Shown in pieces: positions 61,190 to 64,000 of a stretch of 64,000 nt of DNA. Source of the stretch: Carnegiea gigantea. Its lineage: Eukaryota > Streptophyta > Magnoliopsida > Caryophyllales > Cactaceae. Numbering within the stretch: the first letter of the stretch is position 1; every line of letters begins with the position of its first letter. Both the position numbers and the translations under genes were made by a program. Location: positions 1,000,001 through 1,064,000 of the forward strand of contig JAKOGI010000121.1 in the NCBI GenBank assembly GCA_029747015.1, written 5' to 3'. The notes under the pieces are model-generated. The model made no database searches. It was not told the origin of the DNA and saw nothing but the letters and a program-made list of their open reading frames with translations.

Positions 61190-61527
61190 TAGACCTGACA
61201 AGTGGGTCATTCGGTTCGGTTATAGTTCGGGTCAAGTTCGGATCCGGTCATGTTCGGGTTAAATGACATTTCAGGTCGTTTCAATTTAGATCGGGTATGG
61301 TTCGGTTCGGGTCGATTTCGAGTCGACCAATTTTTGTTCAAATACGCTTGTCATGTCAAAACAACTAAACAAACAACTTAATTTGTAGAAAATTTCGGAT
61401 CAGGTATAGTTCGGTTCGGGTCAATTCGGGTTTCGGGTCCACTTTTGGGTGAGCATATTTCGAATGTCGAGTCGGATATGGGTACGGGTTGTTTGGTTCG
61501 GGTTTCGGGTCAGTTTTGCCAGGTCTA
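61190..61527. mobile_element. 338-bp hAT-type MITE with GGTTCGGGT repeats
   Basis: The ends are TAGACCTGACAAGTGGG and, inverted, TTAGACCTGGCAAAAC-like. The 8-bp duplication ACCCAAAC is exact at 61182-61189 and 61528-61535. The interior is a degenerate array of TTCGGGT/GGTTCGG units. The site is empty in pararetrovirus copy 1. Confidence 0.9.
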
Positions 61528-61589
61528 ACCCAAACCATAAACCAAATAATATTTATAATTAACGGTCACTTAGTTTCTATTGAAAAATT

Positions 61590-62636
61590 AAGTAAGGCTT
61601 ACACTCATTAGAAAATCGAGTTTATACGCAGTCAGCGTGGTGAGAAGATAATGCCTGCACAACGAGAGGTAGCATTGATAATCTCATTATTTAAATTATC
61701 TGTTAAAGAGTAGGTTGTTGAACAACAAGAGAAACTATGCAAAGAACTCTACCAAGACAATCCTCTAAAATTTTGGGATAAAGATAAAATATTTGCTAAA
61801 TTACTTTATTAAATCCCAACACTATTATCCGAGTCAAACAAATGGTGTATATACACCAAGATATTCAAAAATTTAATAAACAAATCAAAGAACTTTTGGA
61901 TAAATGATTGATTAGAAACACTAAGAGTCCTCACACCAGTCCTACTTTCATGGTAAGAAATCATGCTGAAGAAAAAAGAGGAAAAGGTAGAATAGTAATC
62001 AATCACAAAAAGTTTAATGATAATACTATCTTTGATAGTTATTATATTCCAAATAAAACTGTCCTTTTCAATAAAATTCAGAGAGCATCTTGGTTCTCAA
62101 AAATGGATTATAAAAGTAGTTATTGACATATTAAAATGGATGAGAAAAGTTTTCCTTTAACTGCATTTAGTGTGCCACAAGGACATTATGAATGGATCGT
62201 AATGCCATTTGGTCTTAAAAATGCACCTCAAATATTCCAAAGGCGAATGAATAACATTTTTAAAGACATTAATTATTATTATTTAGGTTACAGTGATGAT
62301 ATCCTTGTCTTTTTAAAGATCGTAGAACAACACAAAAATGATATCCTAGCGGTCACTCAAAGATGCATTAATCATGGCATTATATTTGAAAAGACTAAAT
62401 GCATTTATGCTAAACAAGAAATTGAGTTTTTAGATCTACAGATAAAAGTTGGACAAATCATCCTACAAAAACATATTATGAAAAAAATAGAAAATTTTCC
62501 TGAAAAGATTGAAGATAGAAAGCAATTAGAAAGATTTCTTCAATGTCTTACCTATGCTTCAAATTTCATTAAAGATCTAGCCAAATTAAGAAAGTCATTG
62601 CAGCAGAAACTCGAGAAAGAAGTAAGTTGGACATAG
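61590..62636 (+). pseudogene. Copy 2: reverse transcriptase
   Basis: From 61908 the frame gives PTFMVRNHAEEKRGKGRIV, then FSKMDYKSSY, a stop, LTAFSVPQGHYEWIVMPFGL and KNAPQIFQRRMNNIF. The active-site box YSDDILVF follows at 62289-62312 (YIDD usual, so Ser in place of Ile, both Asp kept). The thumb region is open to 62636. Stops lie at 62124 and at the end. Confidence 0.88.
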
Positions 62637-62675
62637 ACCACTAATGATTCAAAGATTGTTCAAAACTTCAAAAAA

Positions 62676-63085
62676 ATGTGCAAAAGTCTTCATGTTCTTA
62701 ATTTGTCTAATGAAGGAGATGATTTAATTCTTAAGATAGATACCAGTAATGAGCACTGGAGTCTGGTAGTCAAAATCAAAGAAGGGAAAAAACTCTGCAA
62801 ATATTATAGTGAAAGTTTTACTAAGGCAGAATGCAACTATCCCATAATGAAAAAAGAAATTCTTGCAGTCTTAAGGGGAATTGAAAAGTTCTTAACCTTT
62901 GTGGCCCCAAAACCTTTTCTTATTCGAACTGATTACAAAGGAATATTTGATTTTGTGAAAAAAAAATTTATCAAATATGTAAGCGCAAGGACGACTCCTG
63001 CGTTGGCAATTATTACTTAACCAGTTTTCCTTCTCTATCGAACATATACAGGAATCGAAGAACTCTCTAGCAGACAGTCTAACTC
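62676..63085 (+). pseudogene. Copy 2: RNase H
   Basis: KIDTSNEHWSLVVKI, ECNYPIMKKEILAVLRGIEK and PFLIRTDYKGIF carry the D, E and D of the RNase H centre. The end SLADSLTRELA is in a shifted frame near 63070. No integrase follows. Confidence 0.85.
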
Positions 63086-63097
63086 GGGAACTCGCCA

Positions 63098-64000
63098 ATG
63101 ATAATCAACAAAGCAGACCTCCTGTCAGAAAAGGAGGAAATCCTTAGCGAAATACCATTCCTACTAGAACGGATTACACATTTTAGTAAAGTCCTCATCG
63201 ATAACCCAGAATTTCATGCAAAAAGTAGATCACATTTTAGTCTAGTATCTACTGCCTACCTAATAGCCCAAAGATTTCCCTTCTAGAGTTACAAATTAGT
63301 TACCTTCAGTGTTCTTATGATATCCAAGAAAAAATAAGTTCTCATGTTCGAAAAAAATAGTTTAATGAGTGGTATGCAACTTACATCGACTTTTATCATT
63401 ATTATTCCTATGATATTTGGGAGTTTTGGAGTGCAATAATCTATTTTTGTGACAGATCTAGAATTGTAGTATTTGTTTCCTAGCAAATTCATTATCTCCA
63501 AATGATCATGTCTTTAAAGTTTGAAAATATGGGATGGTACTTTACTTATCAGAAATTCCAAATCCAAAGATCCTATTTTTCTCAACCTTAAATAAATTCC
63601 ATCAATGCATGTTCAAAAGGATCCATTAGATTCTTACATCTCCTGAGAGACCAACAAAAATTTCAGTTCGCAGATGCTTAACTTTAGAGGTTTATAGCAC
63701 TCTAATTGAATATGAAAATGGAAAAACCTAATCAGCCCATTATCTTGTCCAAATCGTTGATTGCGACGATCTCAATGATCAACGACAAAATTAGATTCAT
63801 GGAAATCCAGTACATCTAGTTACTAATTCTGCTTTATCAAGGGCCATTGAATTTTTTAACATTTATCATTAATGTTGGGCATTAATTGAATGAGGAAAAA
63901 CATTAATGTATTGTGAAAATACTACTTTCGTCTATGATAATGAATTTAAAAGACTACATGAAGATGGACGGAGCAGTGTTAGAAGACATCTTTGATTATC
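63098..64000 (+). pseudogene. Copy 2: transactivator/viroplasmin-like region
   Basis: The frame at 63098-63286 starts with Met (MIINKADLLSEKEEILSE; HFSLVSTAYLIAQRF) where caulimovirids carry the inclusion-body transactivator. The later parts are in several frames with stops and correspond to 47010-48018 of copy 1 (IRFLHLL in both). It continues past the window. Assignment is by position and weak similarity. Confidence 0.5.

Larger units (their letters stand above)
57780..64000 (+). mobile_element. Endogenous pararetrovirus copy 2 (Caulimoviridae-like), runs off window
   Basis: It carries a tRNA-Met primer site, coiled-coil ORF, coat region with zinc knuckle, movement-like domain, protease, RT, RNase H and the start of a transactivator-like region, with no integrase. 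It is more complete than copy 1 and in the same orientation. It is broken by several stops, a mutated zinc knuckle and a 338-bp MITE. The order coat-movement-protease-RT-RNase H suggests relationship to cavemovirus/solendovirus types; not proven. It is non-functional as it stands. Confidence 0.87.

Noticed and set aside
57780..64000. Ty3/Gypsy retrotransposon
   Set aside because: No LTRs and no integrase after RNase H; a movement-like domain and transactivator-like region are present instead.

Overview
The window looks like nuclear DNA of a flowering plant. It contains split genes with canonical GT/AG introns, a plant receptor-like cytoplasmic kinase, plant transposon superfamilies (Mutator, Copia, Gypsy, CACTA, Helitron, hAT MITEs, SINE, LINE) and two integrated pararetroviruses (Caulimoviridae type). 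There are no bacterial operons, rRNA or CRISPR. I cannot name the species. Most of the 64 kb is decayed mobile DNA; only three or four loci look like functional host genes.

Layout. (1) 1-8.55 kb: a GC-richer Mutator-like block with a broken transposase on the minus strand (5283-7893), a ~268-bp tandem array (3.5-5.26 kb) and two small GRF-type zinc-finger loci (466-877 and 1747-2309). (2) 8.56-13.1 kb: AT-rich intergenic DNA. (3) 13118-19142: a complete but dead Copia retrotransposon (Copia A) with two LTRs and a CACAC target duplication. (4) 20671-21039: an intact gene for a small three-helix membrane protein. (5) 22.65-41.39 kb: one old minus-strand Copia (Copia B) split by nested insertions. 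These are a 3.78-kb Helitron, a CACTA-type element that itself holds a 7.1-kb non-coding Gypsy-type element, a SINE and a ~1.3-kb repeat, and a further 1.4-kb element with a 9-bp duplication. (6) 42.4-48.4 kb: endogenous pararetrovirus copy 1, with coat region deleted, an insertion in the movement region and its promoter/polyA region kept. (7) 49124-52092, minus: an intact six-exon RLCK-VII kinase resembling Arabidopsis PBL16. (8) 53.2-57.5 kb: an RTE-type LINE tail, a tiny two-exon gene (53822-54160), a hAT-type MITE and another GRF-TM pseudogene. (9) 57.8 kb to the window end: pararetrovirus copy 2, with its tRNA-Met primer site, more complete than copy 1 but also broken by stops and by a 338-bp hAT MITE.

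How it fits together. The kinase sits between two pararetrovirus copies in the same orientation. Both copies read coiled-coil ORF, (coat plus zinc knuckle), movement-like domain, protease, reverse transcriptase, RNase H, then a transactivator-like region. No integrase is visible, which separates them from LTR retrotransposons. The nested block gives a relative insertion order: Copia B first; then the Helitron, the CACTA and the 1.4-kb element; then the Gypsy-type element, SINE and 1.3-kb repeat inside the CACTA. No clear, wholly new functional system was found. The most informative structures are the nested stack with base-level junctions, the duplicated pararetroviruses and the higher-order repeat in the Mutator block.
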